Positions 37,205 through 47,356 of a DNA stretch of 64,000 nt are shown here, one piece after another (positions within the stretch are counted from its first letter, which is position 1; every line of letters begins with the position of its first letter). The notes below the pieces were generated by a model that saw only the letters and a program-made list of their open reading frames with translations, ran no database searches and was not told where the DNA came from. The position numbers and the translations under genes were made by a program. Source of the stretch: VAZQ01 sp963756715 (GTDB taxonomy: Bacteria; Pseudomonadota; Alphaproteobacteria; Rhizobiales; Xanthobacteraceae); contig CAVWOV010000007.1 of NCBI GenBank assembly GCA_963756715.1, forward strand, positions 1 to 64,000. The letters run 5' to 3'.

Positions 37205-38442
37205 CCCAGCCGCTCGTTCGCCCCAAGCGCAAAAATCCGCTCAAGCGCACTCGCCAGCCGCTTGCTCCGCAGGGCGTGCGCAGCCGCACCGCGCATGGCC
37301 TCACCGCGGCGGCCGCGGAGGGGCGCTTTGCGCTGCAGGTCTGCCTCGACTGTCATGCTGTGATCTATCCGCCGCGGGATGCTTGTCCCTCGTGCCTGTC
37401 GGCGCGCATTCCGTTCCGCGATGTCGACCCAGGCGGCACGCTGGTGGCCGAAACGACGGTGCAGACATCGACCGATCCGTATTTTCGCGAGCGCACGCCA
37501 TGGCGGGTTGGGACCATCAGGCTCGATGCTGGTCCCGTTATTGTTGGGCACCTCCATGATGACACGGTCGAGGGCGGCCGCGTGCGGCTTGAGCTCAAGC
37601 TCGACAAGAGCGGTTCGGCGGTGGTCCTGGCGCTGCCGGAGAAGGACACCGAGAACATGGCGGACGATCCGCATTTTCGCGAGATGACATGCGATCCAAA
37701 ATTCCGCCGCGTCCTGATCACGGATGGCCGCACGCCCGTTGGGCAGGCGATGGCCAAGGCTTTTTCCGATGCGGGGGCGTCGATCGTTTTCGTTGGGATC
37801 GCCGATGCCTGGAAGCCGTTTCCTGGATTGGAGAGCCTGCGCCAGATCGAGCACGTCGAGATCGTTCCGCTCGACCTGACGGATACTGAATCGGTGACCG
37901 AGCAGGCCGAGCAGAACGGCGCCCGTATCGACATCATTGTGAACACTGCGGAACATGTTCGCGCCGGCGGTATCGTCGATCGTCACGGCCTGACGGTCGC
38001 GCGCGAAGAGATCGACATTCGCTATCTCGGCCTGATGCGGCTGGCGCAGGCGTTCGGCCCGATCCTGCGTCAGCGCGGTGCGGACGGCGTGAATTCCGCC
38101 GCCGCCTTCGTCAATCTGTTGTCGGTTCATGCGCTGATGAATTGGCCGGTCTACGGCAGCTACTCGGCCGCCGAAGCGGCGTGCCTCTCGGCGGCGCAAT
38201 GCATCCGGGCGGAATTGCGTCCGGGTGGTGTGAAGGTGGTCAACGTGTTCTTTGGTCCGCTTGAAACCGAATGGTTCCAGACCGTGCCGCCGCCGAAGGT
38301 CGCGCCGGCGGCGCTTGCCGGCGCGGTAGTTCGCGGCCTTCAGCGCGGCCTCGAGGACGTGTTCGTGGGCGACATCGCCGAGGACATCCGCCGGCGCCTT
38401 GCGGTCAACCCGAAGGCGCTCGAGCGCGAAATGGCAGGTTGA
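37201..38442 (+). CDS. DUF35 (zinc ribbon/OB-fold) fused to a short-chain dehydrogenase-like domain
   Basis: 413 aa. Residues ~35-150 are a DUF35 module: rubredoxin-like zinc ribbon CLDCHAVIYPPRDACPSCL (C-x2-C-x10-C-x2-C) and an OB fold. Residues ~175-410 are SDR-like (RRVLITDGRTPVGQAMAKAF, NLLSVHALMNWPVYGSYSAAE). The SDR part is degenerate: the nucleotide loop is TDGRTPVG, and the catalytic YxxxK reads YSAAE. DUF35 proteins partner thiolase-like proteins and are required for aldolase or acyl-transfer activity. GTG start overlaps the thiolase-like stop (GTGA). Three bases separate it from the next gene. Confidence 0.85.
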   Translation: MTQPLVRPKRKNPLKRTRQPLAPQGVRSRTAHGLTAAAAEGRFALQVCLDCHAVIYPPRDACPSCLSARIPFRDVDPGGTLVAETTVQTSTDPYFRERTPWRVGTIRLDAGPVIVGHLHDDTVEGGRVRLELKLDKSGSAVVLALPEKDTENMADDPHFREMTCDPKFRRVLITDGRTPVGQAMAKAFSDAGASIVFVGIADAWKPFPGLESLRQIEHVEIVPLDLTDTESVTEQAEQNGARIDIIVNTAEHVRAGGIVDRHGLTVAREEIDIRYLGLMRLAQAFGPILRQRGADGVNSAAAFVNLLSVHALMNWPVYGSYSAAEAACLSAAQCIRAELRPGGVKVVNVFFGPLETEWFQTVPPPKVAPAALAGAVVRGLQRGLEDVFVGDIAEDIRRRLAVNPKALEREMAG

Positions 38443-38445
38443 GGA

Positions 38446-39239
38446 ATGTCGACGCCATTCGACCTGTTGTCGTTCGCGCGCGCGGTCACCGACGGCGCCG
38501 TTCGCGTGATCGACCTGACTCAGACATTGTCGCAGGAATTTCCAACCATCGTGCTGCCGCCTGAACTTGGGCAGTGCGCGCCGTTCCGCATGGAAGAGGT
38601 GTCGCGTTACGACGAGCGCGGACCGGCCTGGTACTGGAACAACATCAGTCTCGGCGAGCACACCGGAACACATTTCGACGCGCCGATCCACTGGATCTCC
38701 GGCAAGGACCTGCCCAACAACGCGGTCGATACCATCGATGCCGCGAAGTTCATCGCGCCGGCGGCAGTGATCGATTGTTCGAAGGAATGTGCCGCAAATC
38801 CGGACTTCGCGTTGACGATACCCGTTCGTCGAGCATTGGGAGGCGCGTTACGGCAGGATAGATCCGGGAAACTGGATTTTGCTGCGCACCGACTGGTCGA
38901 AGCGAACCTATCCGGAGTATGCGGGCTTGCGCGATGACGGCGCGCATCACGCCGGGTCCGGAACCCGCCGTGGTGAAGTGGCTGGTCGAGCAGCGTGACG
39001 TGCACGGCTTCGGCACTGAGACGATCGGTACGGATTTCGGCCAGGGGCAGCATTTCAATCCGCCGTATCCCGCTCACTTCTACATGCACGGCAAGGGCCG
39101 TTTCGGCCTGCAGTGCCTCACGAATCTCGATCTGTTGCCGCCGAAGGGTGCGGTCATCATCGCCGCGCCGCTCAAGATCAAGCAAGGGTCGGGTAGCCCG
39201 CTACGCGTTCTCGCACTCGTGCCGGGAGGGGTAGCGTGA
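38446..39239 (+). CDS. Cyclase-family metal-dependent hydrolase (kynurenine formamidase-like), two frameshifts
   Basis: About 263 aa after correction. The family metal motif is GEHTGTHFDAPIHW (~residues 65-78); other pieces are FVEHWEARYGRIDPGNWILL, RTDWSKR, DFGQGQHFNPP and FGLQCLTNLDLLPPKGAVII. One extra base in a CCC run at about 38823 and another in a GGG run at about 38925 each shift the frame; all three segments are otherwise intact. The family opens N-formyl or cyclic amide/ester bonds (formylkynurenine, isatin, cyclic imides). It lies between the DUF35-SDR and SDR genes, with its stop overlapping the GTG of the latter. Confidence 0.8.
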
Positions 39240-39968
39240 CCGCCAACAACGTTGCCGTGGTCACTGGCGGTTCGACCGGCATCGGTGCCGAGATCTGCCG
39301 GCAGATGCTGGAGGCGGGCTACGAGGTGATCTCGCTCGCCCGGCGCAAACCCGCTCAGTCACATGACACGGCTACATGCGGTGGAGGTCGATCTGCTCGA
39401 CCGTGCAGCGACCGAGCAGGCCGCTGCCGACATCGCGCGGCGCTTCGCGGTCACGCACATCGTGCACAATGCCGGGATCATCCGTCCGGCACTGCTGCCC
39501 GACGTCAAGCTGGACGATCTGCAGGCTCTCACGCAACTGCATCTTGGTGCCGCCATTACCTTGATGCAGGCGGCGTTGCCGGCGATGAAGAAAAATCGCT
39601 TTGGCCGGGTCGTGCTGATTTCGTCGCGCGGCGCGCTTGGCTTGCAGACGCGTTCGGCCTATTCGGCGACCAAGGCCGGAATGATCGGCATGGCGCGGAC
39701 CTGGGCGCTGGAGCTTGCGCCCGAGGGTATCACCGTCAACGTCGTCGCGCCGGGGCCGATTGCGGATACCGAGATGTTTCGCGGCGTGATTCCGAAGGAT
39801 AGCGAACGGGAGAAGGCGCTGGCCGAGGCCATTCCGGTCAAGCGGCTGGGCCGTAGCGAAGATGTCTCGCGCGCCGTGATGTTCTTCTGCGATCGCCAGA
39901 ACGGTTTTGTCACCGGCCAGACGCTCTATGTGTGCGGAGGAGCGAGCGTCGGGACCATCGTCATCTGA
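39236..39968 (+). CDS. SDR-family oxidoreductase (FabG-like), frameshifted
   Basis: About 243 aa after correction. Classical SDR: nucleotide motif VVTGGSTGIGAEIC near the start, NAGI, active-site Ser in LISSRGALG, YSATK (Tyr/Lys both present), and APGPIADTEMF. One extra base at about 39361 splits the gene into a short 5' piece and a long 3' piece; joined it reads RRKPAQSH then RLHAVEVDLLDR. GTG start overlaps the upstream stop. Likely oxidises or reduces the product of the oxygenase/aldolase steps; substrate unknown. Last gene of the operon, convergent with the TRAP genes eight bases away. Confidence 0.82.
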
Positions 39969-39976
39969 TCAATCGC

Positions 39977-41252
39977 TCAGCGGCCGAGCAGCACCATCGA
40001 GATCGCCGGCACGTACGTGATGATCAGAAGCGTGGCGAAATTGATTGCCAGGAACGGCAGCACGCCGCGATAGATGTTGCCGAGCGGGGTCTGAAATACG
40101 GCTTGCGAGGCAAAGAGGTTGAGGCCGAACGGCGGCGTGTACATGCCGATGCTCAGGTTCACCGCCATCACGATCCCGAAATGAATGGGGTTCATGCCGA
40201 CGGATTGTACCACCGGCAACAGCAGCGGGGTCATGATCAGGATCGCAGCCGGCGGCTCGAGGAAGCTGCCCATGATCAACAGCACGACATTGATCGACAA
40301 CAGCAGCGCCCAGGCCGGCATCTGCAATGCATGGATATCAGCGATCATCTGTTGCGGGATGCCGCTGGTCGTCAGCAGCCAGGAGTAAAGTCCGGCCGCC
40401 GTCACGATCATCAGGATCTGCGAGATCAGGAACACCGCGCTCTGGATGATGCGCCAGAGATCGCGGAATGCCGACCTCGCGATGCACTACCATGGTCACG
40501 AACAACGAATAGATCACGGCGACGCCTGCGGCCTCGGTCGGCGTGAAAATGCCGCCATAGATGCCGCCGAAGATCACGACGACGGTGCCGATCGACCAGC
40601 TTGCTTCCTTGGTCGCCTCCCAGATCGCCACCCAGCGCGCGGGCGACGTGAGCGGCACCATTTTAACCCGGGCGTAGATCATCACGTAGCAGGCGTCGAC
40701 CAGGCCGAGGAGCAGGCTCGGTAGGATCCCGGCCGTGAATAGGGCGACCGCCGACTGCTGCGCCGACACGGAATAAAGGATCATCGCGATCGACGGCGGG
40801 ATGACGACCGCGATCGCTCCCGACGACGCGATCAGCCCGACCGCGAACCGCTCGCTGTAGCCGCCATCCTTGAGCGACGGATAGATCATCCGGCCAACCG
40901 CCACCACGGTACCGACCGCGGTATGGGCCATTGCGCCGAACAGCTCGGACGCTGCCACCGTCGTCACGCCGAGCGATCCACGCACGCCGCCGATCAGCGA
41001 CATCACCCATACGACCACCCGGCGCGCGATGCCGCCCTGCGCCATGATCTCGCCCGCGAGCACGAAGAACGGCACGGCCAGCAAGGGAAAATTATCGAGA
41101 CCGCTGAACAGGAAGGTCTGAACGGCGTCGGTCGGAACATCGGCGATGAACAGCACGATGACCAGGCAAGTCACCAGCAGCACGAGAAAGATCGGCAAGC
41201 CGAGGATCAGAAGAATCGCCGGAAGGACGAAATACGCGAGGACGGCCGCCAT
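39977..41252 (-). CDS. dctM: TRAP transporter large permease DctM, frameshifted
   Basis: About 424 aa after correction, with about 11-12 hydrophobic segments. DctM signatures: LDNFPLLAVPFFVLAGEIM, GGYSERFAVGLIASSGAIA, IPPSIAMILYSV, IFTPTEAAGVAVIYSLFV and GSFLEPPAAILIMTPLLLP. One extra C in a CC run at about 40468 shifts the frame; the second half resumes in phase as RDLWRIIQSAVFLISQILMI. It forms the Na+-dependent channel of a tripartite carboxylate-type importer together with the two genes upstream. Confidence 0.85.
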
Positions 41253-41281
41253 CGACTTTGCCTCCCGCGCTCGCCGTGCCG

Positions 41282-41785
41282 CTAATGGCTTGATGTGTTG
41301 GAGGTGTCGCGATCACCGCCAGTGAGCAGCCGAACGACCACCAGGAACGCCATGATCGACAGCCCGATCGGAATCAACGATTGCGGAATGTAGAGCGGCA
41401 CTTCAGCGGATTGGCTGCGCTGATCGAAGTTGTAGAGATCCCGGATCACCGGCCATGAGAACACGACGATCGTCATGGCCGTCGCAACGAACACCAGCTC
41501 GGAGAACAGTTGCAACGCCTCGCGCACCTTCGCGGGCATCATGCCGACAACGACATCCATCCGAATTTGCCGGCCCGACCAGGCGACCACGCCATTGCCG
41601 AGAAAGACGCAACCGACCATGAGGAACAGCATGGCCTCTTCCGCCCAGAAGATCGAGGCGTTGAAGAAATAGCGGCCAATGACGTTCGCGAAATTGAGCG
41701 CGACGCTCAGCACCAGCAGCACGCCGGCCAGGAGCCGGAGAATGGCGACAAAAGCGCGTACTCCACGCAATACGGTATCGGTCAT
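41282..41785 (-). CDS. dctQ: TRAP transporter small permease DctQ
   Basis: 167 aa with four hydrophobic segments. DctQ hallmarks are NVIGRYFFNASIFWAEEAML (~residues 35-54) and the RQIRMDVVVGMMP loop. I take ATG 41785 (MTDTVLRGVRAF) because it begins the basic leader before the first span; an in-frame start at 41818 is possible. It lies 29 bases before dctM and 90 bases after dctP, completing the P-Q-M operon. Confidence 0.87.
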   Translation of the reverse strand: MTDTVLRGVRAFVAILRLLAGVLLVLSVALNFANVIGRYFFNASIFWAEEAMLFLMVGCVFLGNGVVAWSGRQIRMDVVVGMMPAKVREALQLFSELVFVATAMTIVVFSWPVIRDLYNFDQRSQSAEVPLYIPQSLIPIGLSIMAFLVVVRLLTGGDRDTSNTSSH

Positions 41786-41875
41786 TCCCACGCCCCCCGT
41801 TGCAGCGTCCCAGACCACCCGCCATCGACTGCCGGCGGCGAAACCGGCGGGCGTGAAATGACGATGCCCGCTCGA

Positions 41876-42916
41876 TTATTTGTTTCGGGCAGCCGATTCG
41901 AACACCAGCTTCACTGCCTTGTTCAAGACTCGGATTATCCTTCGACAGGTCCTGGCCGATGCTCGATACCTTGGCGGTCATGGCGGCCTGCTCCGCATGC
42001 CGGCAGACGCAATCAGGACGCCGCCCTTGCCCTTCCACACATCGCGCTGTTTGGCGAAGAACTCTTTCACGAACGGCACAATCTCGGTCGAGACCTTTGC
42101 GGCGTCGTCGCGCACGATCTTCTGCAGATCAGGCGGCAACGTCGCGAGCCACTTCTTGCTTATGATCACGAGCGAGTTCAGATAGGGCTGGTCGGTTTCG
42201 ATCACGTATTTCGCCACGTCGACGTATTGGAAAGTCGTGAATACCGTGATGGTGGCAAGGGCACCGTCGATGGCGCCCTGTTGCAAGCCCGGAAGAACGT
42301 CTCCGAGGGTCATAGCCACCGGCGATGCATCCATCCGGCGGATCAGCTCAAGCTGAAAAGGCGATGCCAGTACCCGGATCTTGGTGCCCTTGAAATCCGC
42401 AAGATGCTTGATTTCCTTTCGCATGGCGATGGATGATGGGCCGATGGGTGCGATGCCGACACCCTCCAGGCCTTTGTTGGCGCCCAGTTCGAACATCATC
42501 TTCTTGACGGGCGGATCGTTGATCACCTTCACCGCCTGTTCCTGGCTGGTGAACAGGCCGGGGGCGCTCAGCGCTTCGTAGCGCTTGTCCACGCCGACAA
42601 GAAACTCCGGCGGGCCCATCCAGCCCTGGATCGATCCGAATTGGACGCCTTCGATCTGCCGCGGGATGGGGCCGAGCTGACTTGCCGGATAGATCTCGCC
42701 CTTGATTCGGCCGCCAGAGTCCTTTTCCACCGCTGCCACGAACCGCCGCAGCCATTCATGCTGGGTGTCGTTGATCGTGGCCGTGCTGAGCTTCATGACG
42801 TAGGTCTTGCCGCCCTGCGCGTAGGCGGCCGAGGCCGACATAAAAATCGCCGCGGCGATGCCTGCGGCGAACGCGGTGCCAAATGAATTGAACGAGGCGC
42901 TGCGATTTGTAAGCAT
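41876..42916 (-). CDS. dctP: TRAP transporter periplasmic binding protein DctP, frameshifted near the 3' end
   Basis: About 346 aa after correction, with a Sec signal peptide ending ASAAYAQ. DctP-fold landmarks are VAAVEKDSGGRIKGEIYPAS, FQLELIRRMDASPVAM, and LPGLQQGAIDGALATITVF. Near the 3' end one missing base at about 42000 and one extra base at about 41905 shift the frame; reading through gives AEQAAMTAKVSSIGQDLSKD then AVKLVFESAARNK and a TAA at 41876. ATG 42916 follows an optimal AAGGAGGG site. It is the first gene of the TRAP operon, below an 8-bp inverted repeat. Confidence 0.85.
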
Positions 42917-42973
42917 TTCCACCCTCCTTGCGTGCAAGTCTTGTTGTCGTTGCCCGCTGCTGTTTTCGTTGAA

Positions 42974-42997
42974 TGCGAATAGCTTTGCGTATTCGCA
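42974..42997. promoter_or_regulatory. Inverted repeat upstream of the TRAP operon
   Basis: Perfect 8-bp arms TGCGAATA / TATTCGCA separated by GCTTTGCG, centred about 70 bases upstream of the dctP start. Size and position fit the operator of a dimeric regulator. No candidate regulator gene lies next to it. Confidence 0.55.
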
Positions 42998-43197
42998 CTG
43001 TCAGCAATGCTCAAAAGCATGGCATAGGGCCGATGCGGTGACCAGCCCAAGATATGGGCGGCCTCGGCGAGTGCGCCGATGCGTCGCATTAATCAGAAGT
43101 GCGGCCGTTTGTCTGGAAGGCGAGCGTCAATTCTGCATGCCCACGCAGATGTCTTCCAGACCTTCTTAAGGTCCGTGGCCTTCTTAACGTGTGCCAG

Positions 43198-44608
43198 CTA
43201 GATCGGGGGCCAACTCACGCCACTTGATCGGTGAACGAGTTTGGCGACGCGCAAGATGAGGGGTTCTTCAAATCGCGGCGCAACAATTTGCATGCCGACC
43301 GGCAGACCGTCGCTCGTCATGCCCGCCGGAGCGCTGCCCGCCGGCAGGCTGACAAGCGTGATCAGGAACGCCGGTGCAATCCAGTCAACGTAATTCTCAA
43401 ATGTCTGCCCATTGATCTCGGTGGGGAAGTTCACCTCTACGGGAAACGGTTTCGCCGGTGCGGCGGGTGTAAGCAGGATGTCGAACCGCTCGAACAGCGT
43501 TCGGAAGCGGTGGAAGACCTCCAGGCGTTTGCGTTCGGCGGCGGCAATGTCCAACGCGGTCACCTTCAAGCCGGCTTCGACATTGCCTTTGAGGTTCTGA
43601 CCGAAGGCGTCAATCGCCCGCAGATTTTCGAACTGCTGTCCGACCATCCAGACGCCGCGCCAGGTTTGATAGGGGTCGCGGCCGTCGGCGGCGTTGAAAG
43701 CGATCTCCTCCACCTGCGCGCCGGCGTCGCGCAGTCGCTCGGCTGACTTGCGGCAGATCGCGTCGATCTCGCCATCAACACCGATCCCCGCGATGTCGGA
43801 CACGTACGCGACGCGCAGCCCTGTCGCGTCCATTTCCCGCTCGACATCCGCCAACGCGCTGGTCCATGGCGGCGCCACCGAGATCGGCGAGAGCCGGCTG
43901 AAGCCGACAATGCTGTCGAGCATGAGCGCGACATCCTCGGCGTCTCGCCCAAGCGCGCCGTGCACCTGACCCGGATCCCAGGCAAGCGGCATGGGATAGT
44001 TCGGCGTGAGGCCGGGCGTCGGGCGGATGCCGACGATGCCGCAGAACGCCGCCGGAATGCGGATCGAGCAGCCGAAATCGGTGCCTTGCGCCACCGGCAC
44101 CATGCCGGTCGCAACCGCGACCGCGGAACCGCCCGACGAGCCCGCCGGGGTCAAGGCCGGATTCCAGGGGTTTCTGGTCGGGCCGAACAGCGCGTTGTTG
44201 GTGTTGGCGCCGCAGGCGAATTCGGGCGTGTTGGTCTTGGCCAGGATGATGGCGCCCGCGACCTTGAGGCGGCGTACGACTTCGGCATCCTCGGTCGGCA
44301 CGTGGTCCTTGAACAGCGGGGAGGCGAAGGTGGTCCGGATGCCGGCGGTCGGTGTCACGTCCTTGATCGCCAATGGCAACCCGTGCAGGGCGCCGAGCGG
44401 CTCGCCTTTCGCGGCGGCAGCCTCGGCGGAACGCGCGGCATCGCGCGCCCGTTCGCTGTCGAGCGTGATGATCGCGTTCAGCTTCGGGTTGACCTGCTCG
44501 ATCACCGCAAGATGGGCGTCGAGCACCTCGACGGGGCTGACATCGCGCGTACGGATCAGGCGCGCCAGTTCGCGCGCGGATTTGCGGGTGAGAGCTCAGG
44601 TCAGCCAT
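43198..44608 (-). CDS. Amidase-signature hydrolase, frameshifted near the start
   Basis: About 470 aa after correction. Amidase signature Ser-cisSer-Lys: LAIKDVTPT (Lys, ~residue 80), PAGSSGGSAVAVATG (cis-Ser) and GTDFGCSIRIPAAF (nucleophile Ser; GGS is usual, GCS here). The N-terminus should be MADLALTRKSARELARLI; one extra base at about 44596 separates the ATG at 44608 from the rest. It hydrolyses an amide or ureido bond; AtzE (biuret hydrolase), ureidomalonase and general amidases share this fold. It ends the hyuAB/ring-opening hydrolase/ABC array and starts ten bases after the permease stop. Confidence 0.82.
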
Positions 44609-44618
44609 GACGATCGTG

Positions 44619-45380
44619 CTATCTTCCGGCCCAATGCACGAAGCGGCGCTCGATCAGCAGGAACAGCAGATTGAGCCCGTAGCCTAGCACGCCTGCAGCG
44701 AAGATCGCCGCATACATCCTTGGCATTTCAAACAACTGCTGGGCCTCGAACACGCTGTGTCCGAGACCGTCCTGCGAACCGATGAACATCTCGGCGACCA
44801 CAATCACGACGAGCGCCAGCGATACGCCATTGCGCAGGCCGACGAAGGTCTGCGGCAACAATTCCAGAAGCATGACGTCAAACAATACCCGAAGACGTGA
44901 CGCGCCCATCACCTTGGCGGCCAGAAGGCGCGTCTTGCGCGCGTTCATCACGCCATAAGCGACGTTGAACAGAATTACCAGCACCGCGCCGAACGCCGCC
45001 ACGGAAATTTTGGTTTCGTCGCCGACTCCGAACAGCACCAGAAACAGCGGAAACATCGCCGACGCCGGGGTCGATCGGAAAAAGTCGATGACAAATTCGA
45101 GCGACCGGTAGAGCTTCTCCGACGAGCCCAGCACGATGCCAAGCGGGATCGCGATCACCGCGGCGATCGCAGTCGCGGCTGCGGTTCGATAAACCGTCTT
45201 GACGAAGTCGAAACCAAGCGCGCCGCCGTCCATTCCCTTCCACAGCTCCTTGAAGGTGGAGATCGGCGAAGGCAGCAGCACTGGATCCACCCATTCGCGC
45301 CAGGTCGCCAGCGACCAAATCGCCAACAGCCCGGCAACGCCAACGATCGGCAGGAAGGCTTCCAGTCTCTTGGTGCTCAT
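44619..45380 (-). CDS. ABC transporter permease (SsuC/TauC type)
   Basis: 253 aa permease with about six spans. The coupling EAA-like region is VMGASRLRVLFDVMLLELLP, and LALVVIVVAEMFIGSQDGLG is typical of the SsuC/TauC class. ATG 45380 overlaps the stop of the upstream ATPase (ATGA), so I prefer it to the in-frame start at 45416. It works with the adjacent ATPase and binding protein to import the compound handled by this cluster. Confidence 0.9.
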   Translation of the reverse strand: MSTKRLEAFLPIVGVAGLLAIWSLATWREWVDPVLLPSPISTFKELWKGMDGGALGFDFVKTVYRTAAATAIAAVIAIPLGIVLGSSEKLYRSLEFVIDFFRSTPASAMFPLFLVLFGVGDETKISVAAFGAVLVILFNVAYGVMNARKTRLLAAKVMGASRLRVLFDVMLLELLPQTFVGLRNGVSLALVVIVVAEMFIGSQDGLGHSVFEAQQLFEMPRMYAAIFAAGVLGYGLNLLFLLIERRFVHWAGR

Positions 45381-46210
45381 GCGCGGCGTACCTCGCGTTG
45401 GAACACCTCCAGACAATGCGCCTTGATGCGCACGAATTCCTGGTCCGACAGCGTCCCGTCGGTACGGGGCCGCGGCACTGCGACTTTGGGGAAATCGGCG
45501 ACCTGCGCCGGGTGCCGCGACAGCAGCAGCACGCGATCGGCGAGATAGACCGCTTCCTCGAGGTCGTGCGAGACCAGCACCATCGTGGTACCGCTCTCCA
45601 TGAAGAGCTTCTGCAACTGCTCGCGCATGAACAGCGTCATTTCGTAGTCGAGCGCGGAGAACGGCTCGTCGAGGAACAGGATTTCAGGGTCGACCACCAG
45701 CGCACGCATGATCGATACCAACTGCTGCTGGCCGCCGGACATCTTATACGGATACAAATTGAGGTCGAGCTTGATGCCGAGATGCGCGACCAGCTTTTCG
45801 GTGCGCAATTTCCGCTCGGCCGGCGGCACCTTCATCATCTTCAACGGATAGGCGATATTGTCGAAGGCGCGCATCCAGGGGAACAACGCCTCGCGGTAGT
45901 TCTGAAACACATACCCGAACTTGATCTCGTTGAGCCGCATGCCGTCGAACAGGATTTCACCGGCGTCGACCGGGATCAGGCCGGCGATCATGTTGATCAG
46001 CGTGCTCTTGCCGCAGCCGTTCGGACCGAAAACCGAAATCAATTCGCCGCGCGGAATATCGAGATCGAAGTTCTCATAGATGACTGTTTCGTCGAAACGC
46101 TTGCTCAGGCCCCTGATGGTGACGTGCGGTCGCCGGGAAGCGGCTGTACGAGGCGGCGGCGACGGAGCGTCCGTCGCCGCCGAGAGACGTGCAGCAGGCG
46201 CTGCGGTCAT
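45377..46210 (-). CDS. ABC transporter ATP-binding protein (SsuB/TauB type)
   Basis: 277 aa ATPase with a ~28-residue proline/alanine-rich leader before HVTIRGLSKRFDE. Walker A FGPNGCGKSTLINM, Q-loop VFQNYREALFPW, signature MSGGQQQLVSIMRALV, Walker B ILFLDEPFSALD and LVSHDLEEAVYL are present. It follows the binding protein by 29 bases and overlaps the permease start by four bases. Confidence 0.92.
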   Translation of the reverse strand: MTAAPAARLSAATDAPSPPPRTAASRRPHVTIRGLSKRFDETVIYENFDLDIPRGELISVFGPNGCGKSTLINMIAGLIPVDAGEILFDGMRLNEIKFGYVFQNYREALFPWMRAFDNIAYPLKMMKVPPAERKLRTEKLVAHLGIKLDLNLYPYKMSGGQQQLVSIMRALVVDPEILFLDEPFSALDYEMTLFMREQLQKLFMESGTTMVLVSHDLEEAVYLADRVLLLSRHPAQVADFPKVAVPRPRTDGTLSDQEFVRIKAHCLEVFQREVRRA

Positions 46211-46239
46211 CTTTTGCTGCTCATCGGTCCAGGCCGTTA

Positions 46240-47226
46240 TCAGTATGCCTTCAGGAATTTCTTGACGTCGACCTTTTCGGGCACGACGCCGATCGCCGTG
46301 CCGAAGTCGGCGAATGACTGCAAATAACCGATCTGCGTCGGGGTCATGTCCTTGACCATGATGTAACCGAGCATCGGCACGGTATCGACCACGTTGTCCG
46401 GCGTCATGGTGTTCTTGGCGAGATGCTTGCGCGCCGCATCCGGATTCTTCTTGATGTAGTCGACGGCCTTGGCCCAGCCCTGGGCGAAGCGCTTGGCAAC
46501 GTCGGGACGTTTGTTGATGAATTCGGTGGTGAAGGCACAGCCGGCCGCGAAAGCGTCGGCCTGCGGGTTGCCAAGGACGTACTTGGCGATCACGCCAGCC
46601 TCGATGGTCTTGGCCGCGCCGATGTTGTGCATGATGGTCGCAGACGGTTCCAGCGTGTAGCCGCCGTCGAAGGTTCCGGCCTTCATGGCGTTGACATGCT
46701 GGCCCATGTCGAGCTGGTCGATGGTGTAATCACCCTCCTTGAGGCCGACCTTGGCGAGAATGCCCTTGGCGGTATTGAGGTTGGCTGGTCCGGGTGCCGT
46801 CATCAGCTTGAGGCCCTTGAAGTCCTTCAGGGACTTCACCTTGTCGGCGAGCCCCTGACGCACCACGAATTGTTCCATGATGTAGGTCGAGGTCTGGCTG
46901 TGCATGGCGATGTACATGGCCACGCCCGGCTTCTTGACGTCAGCATTGAGACCCTCGAGCGTGACCAGCACCGAGGCGACCTCGATCTGGTTGGTCATCA
47001 TCGCCGCGATGTTGGGCGGCCCGCCCATCAGCTTGATCGTCTCCGGCTCGATGTTCAGTTCTTTGAAGTAGCCGAGATCAATCGCGACGAAGTACGGCAG
47101 CGAAGAACTGATCGGGAATACACCGACCTTCACCTTGTCCGCGGCGTTGGCTGGCGTCGCGGCGCAGGCCGCAACAAATGCGATCGCCGCCACGGCCCGC
47201 GTGATGTTCCGTGCAAACACCTTCAT
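46240..47226 (-). CDS. ABC transporter substrate-binding protein (NMT1/SsuA-like)
   Basis: 328 aa with a Sec signal peptide (AVAAIAFVAACAATPANA). The mature part has the SsuA/NMT1 fold: VGVFPISSSLPYFVAIDLGY, then GGPPNIAAMMTNQIEVASV and TAPGPANLNTAKGILAKVG. ATG 47226 follows GGAGGG; the in-frame ATG at 47256 would add ten charged residues before the signal. Lying 130 bases after the ring-opening amidohydrolase, it probably binds a cyclic imide, pyrimidine or similar compound (inference). Confidence 0.88.
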   Translation of the reverse strand: MKVFARNITRAVAAIAFVAACAATPANAADKVKVGVFPISSSLPYFVAIDLGYFKELNIEPETIKLMGGPPNIAAMMTNQIEVASVLVTLEGLNADVKKPGVAMYIAMHSQTSTYIMEQFVVRQGLADKVKSLKDFKGLKLMTAPGPANLNTAKGILAKVGLKEGDYTIDQLDMGQHVNAMKAGTFDGGYTLEPSATIMHNIGAAKTIEAGVIAKYVLGNPQADAFAAGCAFTTEFINKRPDVAKRFAQGWAKAVDYIKKNPDAARKHLAKNTMTPDNVVDTVPMLGYIMVKDMTPTQIGYLQSFADFGTAIGVVPEKVDVKKFLKAY

Positions 47227-47356
47227 GATATCCCTCCGGGTTTTTTTGACATCCAACGCACTCTATTCACTACGCGACGGAATTTTCTCGGTAGAGCCGG
47301 TCCCAGTTCCGGACGCATTGCCCATTTTGGAAGCAATTCCCGTGCCGCCCGCGCCC

